Positions 27,135 to 34,982 of a stretch of 64,000 nucleotides of DNA are shown piece after piece. Both the position numbers and the translations under genes were made by a program. Source of the DNA: Sediminitomix flava (GTDB lineage Bacteria > Bacteroidota > Bacteroidia > Cytophagales > Flammeovirgaceae); assembly GCF_003149185.1 (NCBI RefSeq), contig NZ_QGDO01000004.1, forward strand, positions 62,001-126,000, given 5' to 3'. Position 1 is the first letter of the stretch. Every line of letters starts with the position of its first letter. The notes beneath the pieces are model-generated. The model ran no database searches, was not told the DNA's origin, and saw nothing but the letters and a program-made list of their open reading frames with translations.

Positions 27135-29156
27135 TTATTTTGACTCTTCTTCTTGTGTTAATATTAGAGCCGAACTAGCATTTATGGTATGCGTTCCTCC
27201 TTTTATATCTTTTATTCCATCAGGATTCGCTGCTTCATGGTTTACAATTACTTTCCACTTTCCTTTAGGTACTTTCACCCTTTTTGAACGTGTAGAGCCA
27301 TTATAGAAAACCAAAATACGACTAGCCTTGTCATTGTTGGCATTTCCATCAATGCTATAATTGATTAGTAAATCATCTTTTGTCGGAATAAACTCCAGAT
27401 ATTTCTGAATCATAGCTGTAGTCGGCATTCTGAAAGCAGGATGTGCTTTACGAACTTCAATCAGACCTTTGTAGTAATCGAATGTGTCTTTATTCGTTTC
27501 TTTCCAGTCCCAATGAATCTGATTGATAGAATCAGGACTGTTATAGGAATTTTCAACACCATATTTTGTACGAAGCATTTCTACTCCAGCATGTAAAAAT
27601 GGGACACCTTGTGAAGTCAGAATAATTGCATTAGCTAATTTATGCATTGCTTTTATCTGCTTTTCAGAAGCTTTTTCATTCGATTCTTTGAGCTTGTCAT
27701 AAAGCGTATGATTATCATGGCAAGAAACATAATTAATCGTTTGTGTAGGCTCATTTGCCCAAGCAGTATCCGAATAGTTTACTTTTTCATAATCAATCTG
27801 TTCATGTTGGGTAGATGCCACAATTCCGAATTTAACACTTTCATCCATTCCACTTTTGCCAGAAACAAAGCCCTTTTCTTTATGTCCAGACCAAGAACCT
27901 TTAACACCATCTCTCATATCATCTGAGAAGGCAGCTACATTCACAAGTTTGGGTACATTGGCTTTAATTGCTCTTTCTCCAATTGGAAGTGGGCTATCTG
28001 ACGCTGTCCATCCTTCACCGTACACAAAACTAGAAGGATTTATACTTTTCAGTTTCTTTGCAATATCATTCATTGTTTCCACATCATGAATACCCATGAG
28101 GTCAAAACGGAAACCATCTATGTGATATTCTTCAGCCCAATAAGCGATTGATTCAACCATGTATTTTCGCATCATTGGCAAATCTGAAGCCGTTTCATTT
28201 CCACAGGCAGAAGCATCTGAATAAGTGCTATCCGCATTTAGTCTGTAATAATATTTTGGTACTTCTTGGTTAAAACTAGATTTACCAGCATCAAAAGTGT
28301 GATTGTAGACAACATCCATGATTACTCCGATTCCATTTTCATGGAAAGCTTTGACCATCTCTTTGAATTCTTTGATGCGAGTTGCTCCATTATGAGGGTC
28401 TGTAGCATAAGAACCTTCTGGTGCATTATAATTTTGAGGATCATACCCCCAATTGAATTGTGGTTGATCTAGTTTACTTTCATCAATAGACTTATAGTCA
28501 AAAGCAGGAAGGATATGAACATGTGTAATCCCTAATTCTTTCAAATGGTCTATTCCTGTTTTACTACTATCGGGCGTAATAGTTCCTGTTTCTGCTAGAC
28601 CTAAATATTTCCCAGGAAATTTACTTCCCGATGAAGGATGGATCGTCATATCTCTGACATGCAGTTCGTAAATAATCATATCTGTCGGAGACTTTACAAC
28701 AGGACCTTTATCGTTACTCCAACCTTTCGGATTGGTTTTCTTTAGGTCAACAATCTGCCCTCTATGTCCATTACAGCCTACAGCTTTAGCGTAGATTCCA
28801 GGTGTTTCATCGAGCCATTTTCCATTCACTTTCAACTGGTAGGTGTAATATTTCCCTTCATGATCTCCTTCCCACACTAAAAACCAAACTCCATCAGCTC
28901 CTTGTTGAAGAAAATCTTCTTCCATAGCAGTCCCTCCAATATCTTTGTTATAGATGATAACCTTTACTTTTTCGGCTACAGGAGACCATATTTTGAAAGT
29001 CGTTGCTCGTTTATTGTAGGTCACTCCCAAGTCCTCTTTTTCATAAAAAGGCATATCTGAAAATGTTGCATATGTTATGGGTTTATTTTCTGTTTTCTTA
29101 CAGGATACATGACCTATCATAAGGCAAAAGGTGATTAGGTAGAGATACTTTTTCAT
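27135..29156 (-). CDS. pulA: Type I pullulanase, lipoprotein (GH13)
   Basis: The 673-residue protein has lipobox GHVSC (C19). A CBM48-like domain (about 45-140) precedes the GH13 barrel. The type I signature YNWGYDP appears as FNWGYDP (234-240). Region II is DGFRFDLMG with nucleophile D352, the acid/base is E381 in VYGEGW, and the third acid is D481 in VSCHDNHTLYDKL. It cleaves alpha-1,6 branch bonds of pullulan and branched glucans. The lipid anchor points to the cell envelope, perhaps the surface. The end of a related gene lies at 1-537. It is transcribed alone and followed by a terminator. Length fits the short pullulanases of Bacteroidota. Confidence 0.95.
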   Translation of the reverse strand: MKKYLYLITFCLMIGHVSCKKTENKPITYATFSDMPFYEKEDLGVTYNKRATTFKIWSPVAEKVKVIIYNKDIGGTAMEEDFLQQGADGVWFLVWEGDHEGKYYTYQLKVNGKWLDETPGIYAKAVGCNGHRGQIVDLKKTNPKGWSNDKGPVVKSPTDMIIYELHVRDMTIHPSSGSKFPGKYLGLAETGTITPDSSKTGIDHLKELGITHVHILPAFDYKSIDESKLDQPQFNWGYDPQNYNAPEGSYATDPHNGATRIKEFKEMVKAFHENGIGVIMDVVYNHTFDAGKSSFNQEVPKYYYRLNADSTYSDASACGNETASDLPMMRKYMVESIAYWAEEYHIDGFRFDLMGIHDVETMNDIAKKLKSINPSSFVYGEGWTASDSPLPIGERAIKANVPKLVNVAAFSDDMRDGVKGSWSGHKEKGFVSGKSGMDESVKFGIVASTQHEQIDYEKVNYSDTAWANEPTQTINYVSCHDNHTLYDKLKESNEKASEKQIKAMHKLANAIILTSQGVPFLHAGVEMLRTKYGVENSYNSPDSINQIHWDWKETNKDTFDYYKGLIEVRKAHPAFRMPTTAMIQKYLEFIPTKDDLLINYSIDGNANNDKASRILVFYNGSTRSKRVKVPKGKWKVIVNHEAANPDGIKDIKGGTHTINASSALILTQEEESK

Positions 29157-29292
29157 TTTCTATATATACTTCAAAGTTTAATTAGTTCGATTTCAATATA
29201 CTATCTAGTTTGTCATTTCACAGAACTACCTCTTTGATTAATCCAATAATTTGTATATATTAATTGAAACCTAACATTAAAACCAACTAACC

Positions 29293-29625
29293 ATGAGAAC
29301 CACAACTAAAAACTCGACCTATCTCCACAACCTATTGAGAAGTAAAATTTCTGAACAAGGCCTAAGAGATCAATTTAATAAACAATACCTATCTACAACC
29401 GAAGCGGCAGCTTCTTTAGCCAAGTCTAAAACTGTAGAACTTCATGACCAAGCCAACTACTACCGAAGATGTTTGAATCTATTTTCGATAAGTCTTGTGC
29501 TTGGATTTTTCATACTTTCCTACTTGTTGGAATGGCAGCAAGGTTTTGTTTTATCGCAAGTTTTAATCACACTAACCTCTTCAATCATGATTGGTAAACT
29601 GATTATGAGAGAGCCTTTATTGTGA
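29293..29625 (+). CDS. Small hypothetical membrane protein
   Basis: A 110-residue protein. The N-terminal 60 residues are polar and mostly helical (LHNLLRSKISEQGLRDQF; STTEAAASLAKSKTVELHDQANYYRRC). Two hydrophobic helices follow (about 62-78 and 84-102) and a short basic tail. This is a cytoplasmic helical segment joined to a two-helix membrane anchor. No known family is recognised. Divergent from the pullulanase gene. The ATG at 29293 is the only good start. Confidence 0.55.
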   Translation: MRTTTKNSTYLHNLLRSKISEQGLRDQFNKQYLSTTEAAASLAKSKTVELHDQANYYRRCLNLFSISLVLGFFILSYLLEWQQGFVLSQVLITLTSSIMIGKLIMREPLL

Positions 29626-29815
29626 TAGTTTTTCGTCAAATTATTTAATAAATCTTAAGCGTAAGTTTTAGCGGCATTTTTAATACAATTCTCATCAATT
29701 TTTTTATTGAAAAATGGCTTCAATGTTTAACTTTAATCAGAACAATAATTCCTTCTAAATCAGTCATCCACTACATAACTATAGTTATTTCTGATAACTT
29801 TATAAAAAGAATCGA

Positions 29816-29847
29816 TTTTACTTATACGAGATAAATACTCACCTTTG
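29816..29847 (+). promoter_or_regulatory. Candidate dps promoter
   Basis: TTTT at 29816-29819, a 20-bp spacer and CACCTTTG at 29840-29847 fit the Bacteroidota TTTG/TAnnTTTG pattern with mismatches. It lies 36 bp before the ATG. Confidence 0.35.
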
Positions 29848-29883
29848 TAAAGTCATTTAAAAACAATCTAAAAAACACAAAAA

Positions 29884-30363
29884 ATGAAAGGATTAAACCT
29901 GATTGGACTAAACACGAAGAAGACTGCAGAGCTAAGTGAAAAATTGAATAACTTACTTGCAAATTTTCAAGTATACTACCAAAACTTAAGAGGTGTTCAT
30001 TGGAATATTAAAGGCCCTCACTTCTTCGAGTTACACGTAAAGTTTGAAGAACTATATACTGAAGCCCATACAAATGTTGATGACATTGCTGAGCGTATCC
30101 TTACACTAGGACATTCTCCTTTGCATACTTATAAAGACTACATCAAAATTGCGGAAGTAAAAGTAGGTAAAGATATTACTGGGGATGTAAAAGCTGTAGA
30201 GCTAATCTTAGGAAACCTTCAAACACTACTTCAGCTAGAAAGAGCTACTATTGAGGTAGCTGCTGAAATGGGTGATGAGGGTACTGTTTCTCTTATCAGT
30301 GACTTGATCACTTCTCAAGAGAAAATGGTATGGATGTTCTCTGCTTGGTTGAATAAAGCATAA
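29884..30363 (+). CDS. dps: Dps-family DNA-binding ferritin
   Basis: The 159-residue four-helix protein has the ferroxidase ligands at the exact Dps spacing: H39 (GVHWNIKGPHF), H51 (LHVKFEELY), D66 and E70 (NVDDIAERI). Dps assembles into 12-subunit shells that oxidise Fe2+ with peroxide, store iron and protect DNA in the cytosol. It stands alone with its own candidate promoter and a strong terminator. High confidence from the ligand set; the gene name is applied at family level. Confidence 0.93.
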   Translation: MKGLNLIGLNTKKTAELSEKLNNLLANFQVYYQNLRGVHWNIKGPHFFELHVKFEELYTEAHTNVDDIAERILTLGHSPLHTYKDYIKIAEVKVGKDITGDVKAVELILGNLQTLLQLERATIEVAAEMGDEGTVSLISDLITSQEKMVWMFSAWLNKA

Positions 30364-30384
30364 AACATAATAAGATTATAAATT

Positions 30385-30421
30385 AAAAAGGCTGCTTTCT
30401 TAACTGAAAGCAGCCTTTTTT
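30385..30421 (+). terminator. Terminator of dps
   Basis: AAAAAGGCTGCTTTC pairs with GAAAGCAGCCTTTTT, followed by more T. Confidence 0.9.
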
Positions 30422-30470
30422 TATGCTTAAAAATATCCTCAATACTAATTCCCCACCTCTCCTGTACTAT

Positions 30471-30497
30471 GTATACAATATGCTTCAATTTGTATAC
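30471..30497 (+). promoter_or_regulatory. Paired GTATAC operator before the SDR operon
   Basis: GTATAC at 30471-30476 and 30492-30497, 21 bp apart, with CTTCAA 9 bp before the second. The second half-site starts 27 bp before the -7-like element GACCTTTG (30519-30526). The same layout is present at 32468-32505, so this is probably the site of the cluster's AraC regulator (33981). Confidence 0.65.
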
Positions 30498-30518
30498 TTT
30501 CTCGGATAAGTAATAGAC

Positions 30519-30526
30519 GACCTTTG
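30519..30526 (+). promoter_or_regulatory. -7-like element of the SDR operon
   Basis: GACCTTTG, one mismatch from TAnnTTTG, 43 bp before the ATG at 30570. The expected -33 position is covered by the second GTATAC half-site, as expected for an activator-dependent promoter. Confidence 0.5.
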
Positions 30527-30569
30527 TATTGTTCTTAAAATAAATACAGAAACCGAAAATTATTTAACC

Positions 30570-31406
30570 ATGAATAAGACAGTTTTAATCACAGGATCAA
30601 GCTCAGGATTTGGTAAACTAGCTGCTAAAACATTTCAGCGTGAAGGATGGAATGTAATTGCTACTATGCGTTCCCCTGAAAAAGAAAATGAACTCAATCA
30701 ATTAGAAAATGTACTTGTAAGTCGCCTTGATGTCACCAACCAAGAAAGTGTAACACAGGCCGTCAATGAAGGAATTGAAAAATTCGGAAAAATCGATGTA
30801 CTCGTTAACAATGCTGGCTACGGCGGACACTCTTTCTTAGAGCAATTTTCCGAAGAACAAATTTACGACATGTTTGAAACCAATGTATTTGGTGTCATGC
30901 GTGTTTGCCGTGAAGTATTGCCACATATGCGTAAACAAAAGAGTGGTACAGTCATCAATATCACTTCAATGGCAGGATATATGGGCTTGACCTTAACTTC
31001 TACTTATTCGGCTTCCAAATGGGCTGTAGAAGGTCTTACAGAATCTATGGCTATGGAATACAGACCTTTTGGTATTCAAGTAAAAGCAATTGCTCCGGGA
31101 GCTTTCGGGACAAACTTTGTAAATGCTAGTGACAATAACTTTGAAGGCGGCGATGATGAAATCAGAGAAAGTGCGACCAAAATTGGCGCTCATTTTCACA
31201 CTGTAGTAGCACAAATGCAAAAACAAAGTGGTCAGGTAGCCGATCCTCAAGAAGTAGCAGATAAAATCTATGAATGTGCTACAACAGAAACTCCTGTACA
31301 CAACATTGTAGGAGCCGATGCAGAAATGCTCAAAGGTATGATAGACTCAATGCCACGTCAGCAATTCATTGAGAAGCTAGATGAGCTATTATTACCAAAA
31401 GCATAA
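30570..31406 (+). CDS. Classical SDR-family oxidoreductase
   Basis: The 278-residue Rossmann-fold enzyme has TGSSSGFG (8-15) for NAD(P) binding, NNAG (80-83), catalytic S133 (NITSMAG), Y146 and K150 (YSASK). The basic residue R34 near the end of the second strand suggests NADPH preference. Classical SDRs reduce or oxidise carbonyl/alcohol groups in the cytosol; the substrate is not deducible. It is the first gene of a same-strand run (SDR, SDR, hydrolase, SRPBCC, AraC), 91 bp before the second SDR, under an operator with paired GTATAC half-sites. Confidence 0.9.
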   Translation: MNKTVLITGSSSGFGKLAAKTFQREGWNVIATMRSPEKENELNQLENVLVSRLDVTNQESVTQAVNEGIEKFGKIDVLVNNAGYGGHSFLEQFSEEQIYDMFETNVFGVMRVCREVLPHMRKQKSGTVINITSMAGYMGLTLTSTYSASKWAVEGLTESMAMEYRPFGIQVKAIAPGAFGTNFVNASDNNFEGGDDEIRESATKIGAHFHTVVAQMQKQSGQVADPQEVADKIYECATTETPVHNIVGADAEMLKGMIDSMPRQQFIEKLDELLLPKA

Positions 31407-31496
31407 AATTGTAATCCAACTATAAATTTTCTCTACAAAAAATTAAATCTCTGATCAAAGGAAGTGGCAAGAGTTTAAATACTAAAGCATAACTAG

Positions 31497-32459
31497 ATGG
31501 CAAACAAGAATGTAATTTGGTGTGATAAAAAAACACTTGAAAAAGATCTTAGCGGAAATATTTACATCGTTACAGGTGCAAATTCTGGAGTAGGATTAGA
31601 AACAACCAAGCAATTGGTCAAACAAGGAGCGCATGTAATAATGGCATGCAGAAGAGTAGATGACGGCGAAGAAAAAGCAAAAGCTTTTAGCGATGCAAAA
31701 GGAAGCTATGAGGTCATGAAGGTGGATTTTGCCGATTTACAATCTATCCGAAAGTTTAGTGAACAATTCCTGAATAAACATGACCACCTCAATGGGCTGA
31801 TGTGTAATGCTGGAGCTATTTTTCAAGACAAAGAAGCTAAATACACCAAAGACGGCCTTGAAATGTCTATAGGTGTTAGTTATTTCGGTCACTTCCTTCT
31901 AACTGAACTGCTATTAGATATTCTGAAAAAAAGCGCCCCTGCCAGAGTCGGAATATTATCTTCTGTAGGACATGCAGGTAGCCCTAAAAATAGATACAAA
32001 ATCCATTTCGACGACATTGATTGGAAAAAGCGTAAATACAATGGAATTGACGCTTACTGTGAAGCAAAAGTAGCCGCAAACCTTTATGCTATGGAATTGG
32101 CCGAAAGACTAAAAGATACTGGCGTTTCTACGGCATCGATTCACCCAGGTTGGGCCAGAAGTAATTTTGGAGGAAATGGCTTAATGATGAAAGCAGTAAG
32201 AATCGTTCTATCTCCCTTCCAAAACTACATTACAAATAGTAATGAAGAATCCGCACAAACCTCTCTCCATTGTCTATTGTCAGATGATGCACCAAAGCAT
32301 TCAGGAGCCTATTTTAGCCAACACAGTGTGCTTTATCGAGATAAGGAGTGTCGAAAAGGAGGTTGGCCAATGACCTCTCCCAATCCGCATGCAAGAGATA
32401 TGGACGATGCTAAAAAACTCGTCGCATTAAGCCGAAAACTTACGGGCTTAGAAAATTAA
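31497..32459 (+). CDS. SDR-family oxidoreductase, retinol-dehydrogenase-like
   Basis: The 320-residue protein has TGANSGVG (26-33), CNAG (103-106), catalytic serine in ILSSVGH (155-156) and Y187/K191 (YCEAK). The longer form with CRRVDDGEEKAKAF after the second strand and the C-terminal AYFSQ...R extension resembles retinol-dehydrogenase/WW-domain oxidoreductase-like SDRs. It acts on an unknown hydrophobic carbonyl or alcohol. It shares the transcript with the SDR at 30570 (no promoter seen in the 90-bp gap) and is followed by the second GTATAC operator. Confidence 0.88.
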   Translation: MANKNVIWCDKKTLEKDLSGNIYIVTGANSGVGLETTKQLVKQGAHVIMACRRVDDGEEKAKAFSDAKGSYEVMKVDFADLQSIRKFSEQFLNKHDHLNGLMCNAGAIFQDKEAKYTKDGLEMSIGVSYFGHFLLTELLLDILKKSAPARVGILSSVGHAGSPKNRYKIHFDDIDWKKRKYNGIDAYCEAKVAANLYAMELAERLKDTGVSTASIHPGWARSNFGGNGLMMKAVRIVLSPFQNYITNSNEESAQTSLHCLLSDDAPKHSGAYFSQHSVLYRDKECRKGGWPMTSPNPHARDMDDAKKLVALSRKLTGLEN

Positions 32460-32467
32460 GCTAATCC

Positions 32468-32505
32468 CTTCAAGATGTATACATTCTACTTCAACATGTA
32501 TACAT
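32468..32505 (+). promoter_or_regulatory. Paired GTATAC operator (17-bp direct repeat) before the hydrolase
   Basis: The unit CTTCAA-(G/C)-ATGTATACAT occurs at 32468-32484 and 32489-32505, period 21 bp, with one mismatch. The second GTATAC (32498) starts 27 bp before the -7 element TAACTTTG, exactly as at 30492. Two helical turns between half-sites fit an AraC-type protein. Confidence 0.7.
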
Positions 32506-32524
32506 CTGAAAATGAAATCTAAAG

Positions 32525-32532
32525 TAACTTTG
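32525..32532 (+). promoter_or_regulatory. -7 element of the hydrolase promoter
   Basis: TAACTTTG is a perfect match to TAnnTTTG and is followed by TATT, as in the sister promoter at 30519. It lies 26 bp before the ATG. Confidence 0.6.
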
Positions 32533-32558
32533 TATTACCACAAAACAACTAAGAAATC

Positions 32559-33440
32559 ATGTTTGGAAAAGCAATCTCAGATCTAATGATCAAACCCGGA
32601 AAATCACCTGTTTTTGAAACGCCTGATCAATTCGGATTAGACTACGAAGATGTAACTTTCAAAACAAGTGATGGCGTTACACTCTCAGGATGGCTGGTCA
32701 AGGGAAGCACAGACAAAGTCATCATCCAATCTCATTTTGGAGTACAATGCTCTCGCTGTGGATTTACGCAAGAAGGGAAAGGAATGATGAAAAATGCCCT
32801 TTGGACAAGCGATATTCATTTCTTGAACCAAGCCAAATACCTAGTAGAAGAGGGTTATTCTCTCTTGATGTATGACCTGAGAAATCATGGCAATAGTGGC
32901 AAAGGAAAAACACCTTGGGTCACTTGGGGCTTAGAAGAACGAAAAGATGTAGTAGCTGCTGTCAACTTCATTTCTAATCATGAGCAATATAGTGATGCCT
33001 CCATCGGACTTTTGAGTATCTGCATGGGAGCAGCATCTAGTACTTTTGCCTTTGGTTTGGAAGCAGAACTAAAAGCCAATCCAAAAGTCAAAACTATGAT
33101 AGCCGTACAACCGCTTACATATGATTACTTTGTAAAAGCATTGGGTCTACCTTCATTCTTGGTCAATAGTGGTAACAAATACAACAAAAAAGAACGAAAT
33201 GTAAGTCTTACCGGAGACTCTTTCTTGCCATATGTCAAAGATATTTCTGTTCCGACTTTAGTCATTCAAAATCAAAACGACCCGATGACAAATCTTGATA
33301 TGGTCCAACAATATTTTGATAGCTTAACCGTCGAAAAAGAAATGTTGATATTAGACCTTGAAAAGAAAAGAGGAGCGGCCTATGATTGGCTAGGAAAAAA
33401 TCCAGAAAAGATACGCACTTGGTTTGGAAAGTATCTGTAA
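32559..33440 (+). CDS. Alpha/beta-hydrolase-fold protein with Cys at the nucleophile position
   Basis: The 293-residue protein has the fold pattern HF..C (59-64), LMYDLRNHGNSG (103-113) and nucleophile elbow LLSICMGAAS with C155 in the nucleophile place (Sm-x-Nu-x-Sm), then acid D241 in NQNDPMT. Dienelactone hydrolases also use Cys, so esterase-like chemistry is possible. The usual C-terminal histidine is not visible: the last segment LDLEKKRGAAYDWLGK has none. Either a distant His substitutes or the protein is not a standard hydrolase. It starts a second transcript under the GTATAC operator, followed 27 bp later by the SRPBCC gene. Confidence 0.82.
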   Translation: MFGKAISDLMIKPGKSPVFETPDQFGLDYEDVTFKTSDGVTLSGWLVKGSTDKVIIQSHFGVQCSRCGFTQEGKGMMKNALWTSDIHFLNQAKYLVEEGYSLLMYDLRNHGNSGKGKTPWVTWGLEERKDVVAAVNFISNHEQYSDASIGLLSICMGAASSTFAFGLEAELKANPKVKTMIAVQPLTYDYFVKALGLPSFLVNSGNKYNKKERNVSLTGDSFLPYVKDISVPTLVIQNQNDPMTNLDMVQQYFDSLTVEKEMLILDLEKKRGAAYDWLGKNPEKIRTWFGKYL

Positions 33441-33467
33441 AATAATTTAATACCAACTCAAAAAATC

Positions 33468-33956
33468 ATGGATCTTCTAAAATCAAAATGGATGTTATTT
33501 ATTGGTCTATTCTTCGCTGTCATCATTGTTCTCTTTCTCATAGGGAGAAAATCGGCAAATGCTGAAGTTTTCATCAATGCCAAGCCCGATAAAGTTTGGG
33601 GCATACTCATGAATACTGCCAAGTATAAAGATTGGAACACCGTCATGATTCCGCTAAAAGGAGACTTGAAAGAAGGAAATACAGTTACCTATGAATTCCA
33701 CCAAGATGAAAAAAATAAATATGAAATTCCTTCAAAAGTCAAAAAAATTGAGACCAATAAACTACTCAACCAAGGCGGTGGGATGTCTGGAATCCTCACT
33801 TTTGACCATAAATATATTTTAGAAGAAAAAGATGGAGGTACAAAGCTCACTATCCATGAAGATTATAGAGGAATTGGGGTTCCATTTTGGAGTCCGAAGG
33901 CCGTTGAGAAAGCCTACCAAAGACTCGCCGAAGATCTCAAAAAAGCTGCTGAATAA
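33468..33956 (+). CDS. Membrane-anchored SRPBCC-family protein
   Basis: The 162-residue protein begins with a membrane helix (about 7-25, WMLFIGLFFAVIIVLFLIG), then a START/SRPBCC fold: AEVFINAKPDKVWGILMNTAKYKDWNTVMIPLKGDLKEG, the typical strand-helix opening of polyketide-cyclase-like lipid-binding domains. It would bind a hydrophobic ligand at the membrane surface. It is encoded between the hydrolase (27 bp) and the AraC regulator (24 bp), likely one transcript. The ligand could be the substrate or inducer of this cluster, which is inference only. Confidence 0.82.
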   Translation: MDLLKSKWMLFIGLFFAVIIVLFLIGRKSANAEVFINAKPDKVWGILMNTAKYKDWNTVMIPLKGDLKEGNTVTYEFHQDEKNKYEIPSKVKKIETNKLLNQGGGMSGILTFDHKYILEEKDGGTKLTIHEDYRGIGVPFWSPKAVEKAYQRLAEDLKKAAE

Positions 33957-33980
33957 TGAATATTTAGATCAAGAAACAGG

Positions 33981-34886
33981 ATGGGAAATATCATAGAAAT
34001 AGAAACTGTCACACAGATCCATGATGCTTTGGGCTTAGAAAAACCAAAACATCCGCTCATCACAGTCATTCCTATGAGAGCACTCTCAAATTACAACTAC
34101 GGTGATGCCACGTATGTGCTAGATTTGTATCAAATCAGTTTGAAAAGAGGTATACAAGGTTCTATAACCTATGGAAGAAACAAATATGATTTTCAAGAAG
34201 GAACCATGATTTTCTCCAAACCTTTTCAATCTATGACTTACGATGAAAATGAAGGAGTCGAAAGTGAAGAAGGTTGGTCATTATTCTTTCATCCAGACCT
34301 CATTCGGAAATCTGCACTAGGACAACAAATTGATAATTATTCCTTCTTTTCCTATGATGTTCATGAAGCGCTTCACCTTTCAGAAATTGAACGAAGAAGC
34401 TTAACAGAACTCGTACTTAAAATTGAGGATGAATACAATCAAAACATTGATAGGCATAGTCAAGAATTAATCATTGCCAACATAGAAATGATATTGAGAT
34501 ACTGTACCCGATATTTTGATCGACAGTTTTATACCCGTACCAACCTCAATAAAGATGCTATTTCACAATTTGAACAATTGCTAAAGGAATATTATCAGTC
34601 AGAAAAGCAGCTAGATTTAGGTGTCCCAAATGTAAAATACTGTGCAACAGAATTGAATATGTCTTCGCATTACCTTAGTGATCTTTTGAGAAAGGAAACA
34701 GGTAAAAGTGCTCAAGAACATATTTATAATTTCTTGCTCAATCGCGCTAAAACTATGTTACTGGGTTCTCAAAATTCTGTAAGTCAGATTGCATATGATT
34801 TGGGCTTCGAGTACCCTCAACATTTCAGTAAACTTTTCAAATCAAAAACAGGCATGAGTCCTGCTCAATACAGAACTGTCGATTGA
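33981..34886 (+). CDS. AraC/XylS-family transcriptional regulator
   Basis: The 301-residue protein has an N-terminal cupin-like sensing domain (about 25-165) and a C-terminal AraC DNA-binding domain with two helix-turn-helix units (about 220-298: ELNMSSHYLSDLLRKETG; SVSQIAYDLGFEYPQHFSKLFKSKTGMSPAQYR). Such proteins usually activate adjacent operons on ligand binding. It is the last gene of the SDR/hydrolase/SRPBCC run and the natural candidate to bind the two GTATAC direct-repeat operators at 30471 and 32468, giving positive autoregulation. Confidence 0.92.
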   Translation: MGNIIEIETVTQIHDALGLEKPKHPLITVIPMRALSNYNYGDATYVLDLYQISLKRGIQGSITYGRNKYDFQEGTMIFSKPFQSMTYDENEGVESEEGWSLFFHPDLIRKSALGQQIDNYSFFSYDVHEALHLSEIERRSLTELVLKIEDEYNQNIDRHSQELIIANIEMILRYCTRYFDRQFYTRTNLNKDAISQFEQLLKEYYQSEKQLDLGVPNVKYCATELNMSSHYLSDLLRKETGKSAQEHIYNFLLNRAKTMLLGSQNSVSQIAYDLGFEYPQHFSKLFKSKTGMSPAQYRTVD

Positions 34887-34918
34887 ATAAAGCTATCTAC
34901 AACGCTTTAGTCAAAAAG

Positions 34919-34960
34919 AAAGACTTGCTCTTCTCTATATCGGAGAAAAACAAGTCTTTT
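34919..34960. terminator. Bidirectional terminator between the AraC gene and the CoA-disulfide reductase gene
   Basis: AAAGACTTG and CAAGTCTTT pair, with an inner TTCTC/GAGAA stem. T and A runs flank both sides, suiting the two convergent genes. Confidence 0.7.
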
Positions 34961-34982
34961 ATATTTCTGCAAATCCTATTTC

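Noticed and set aside
30993-31301. 102-residue minus-strand frame inside the SDR gene
   Set aside because: Antisense to a well-supported enzyme, with no recognisable motif.
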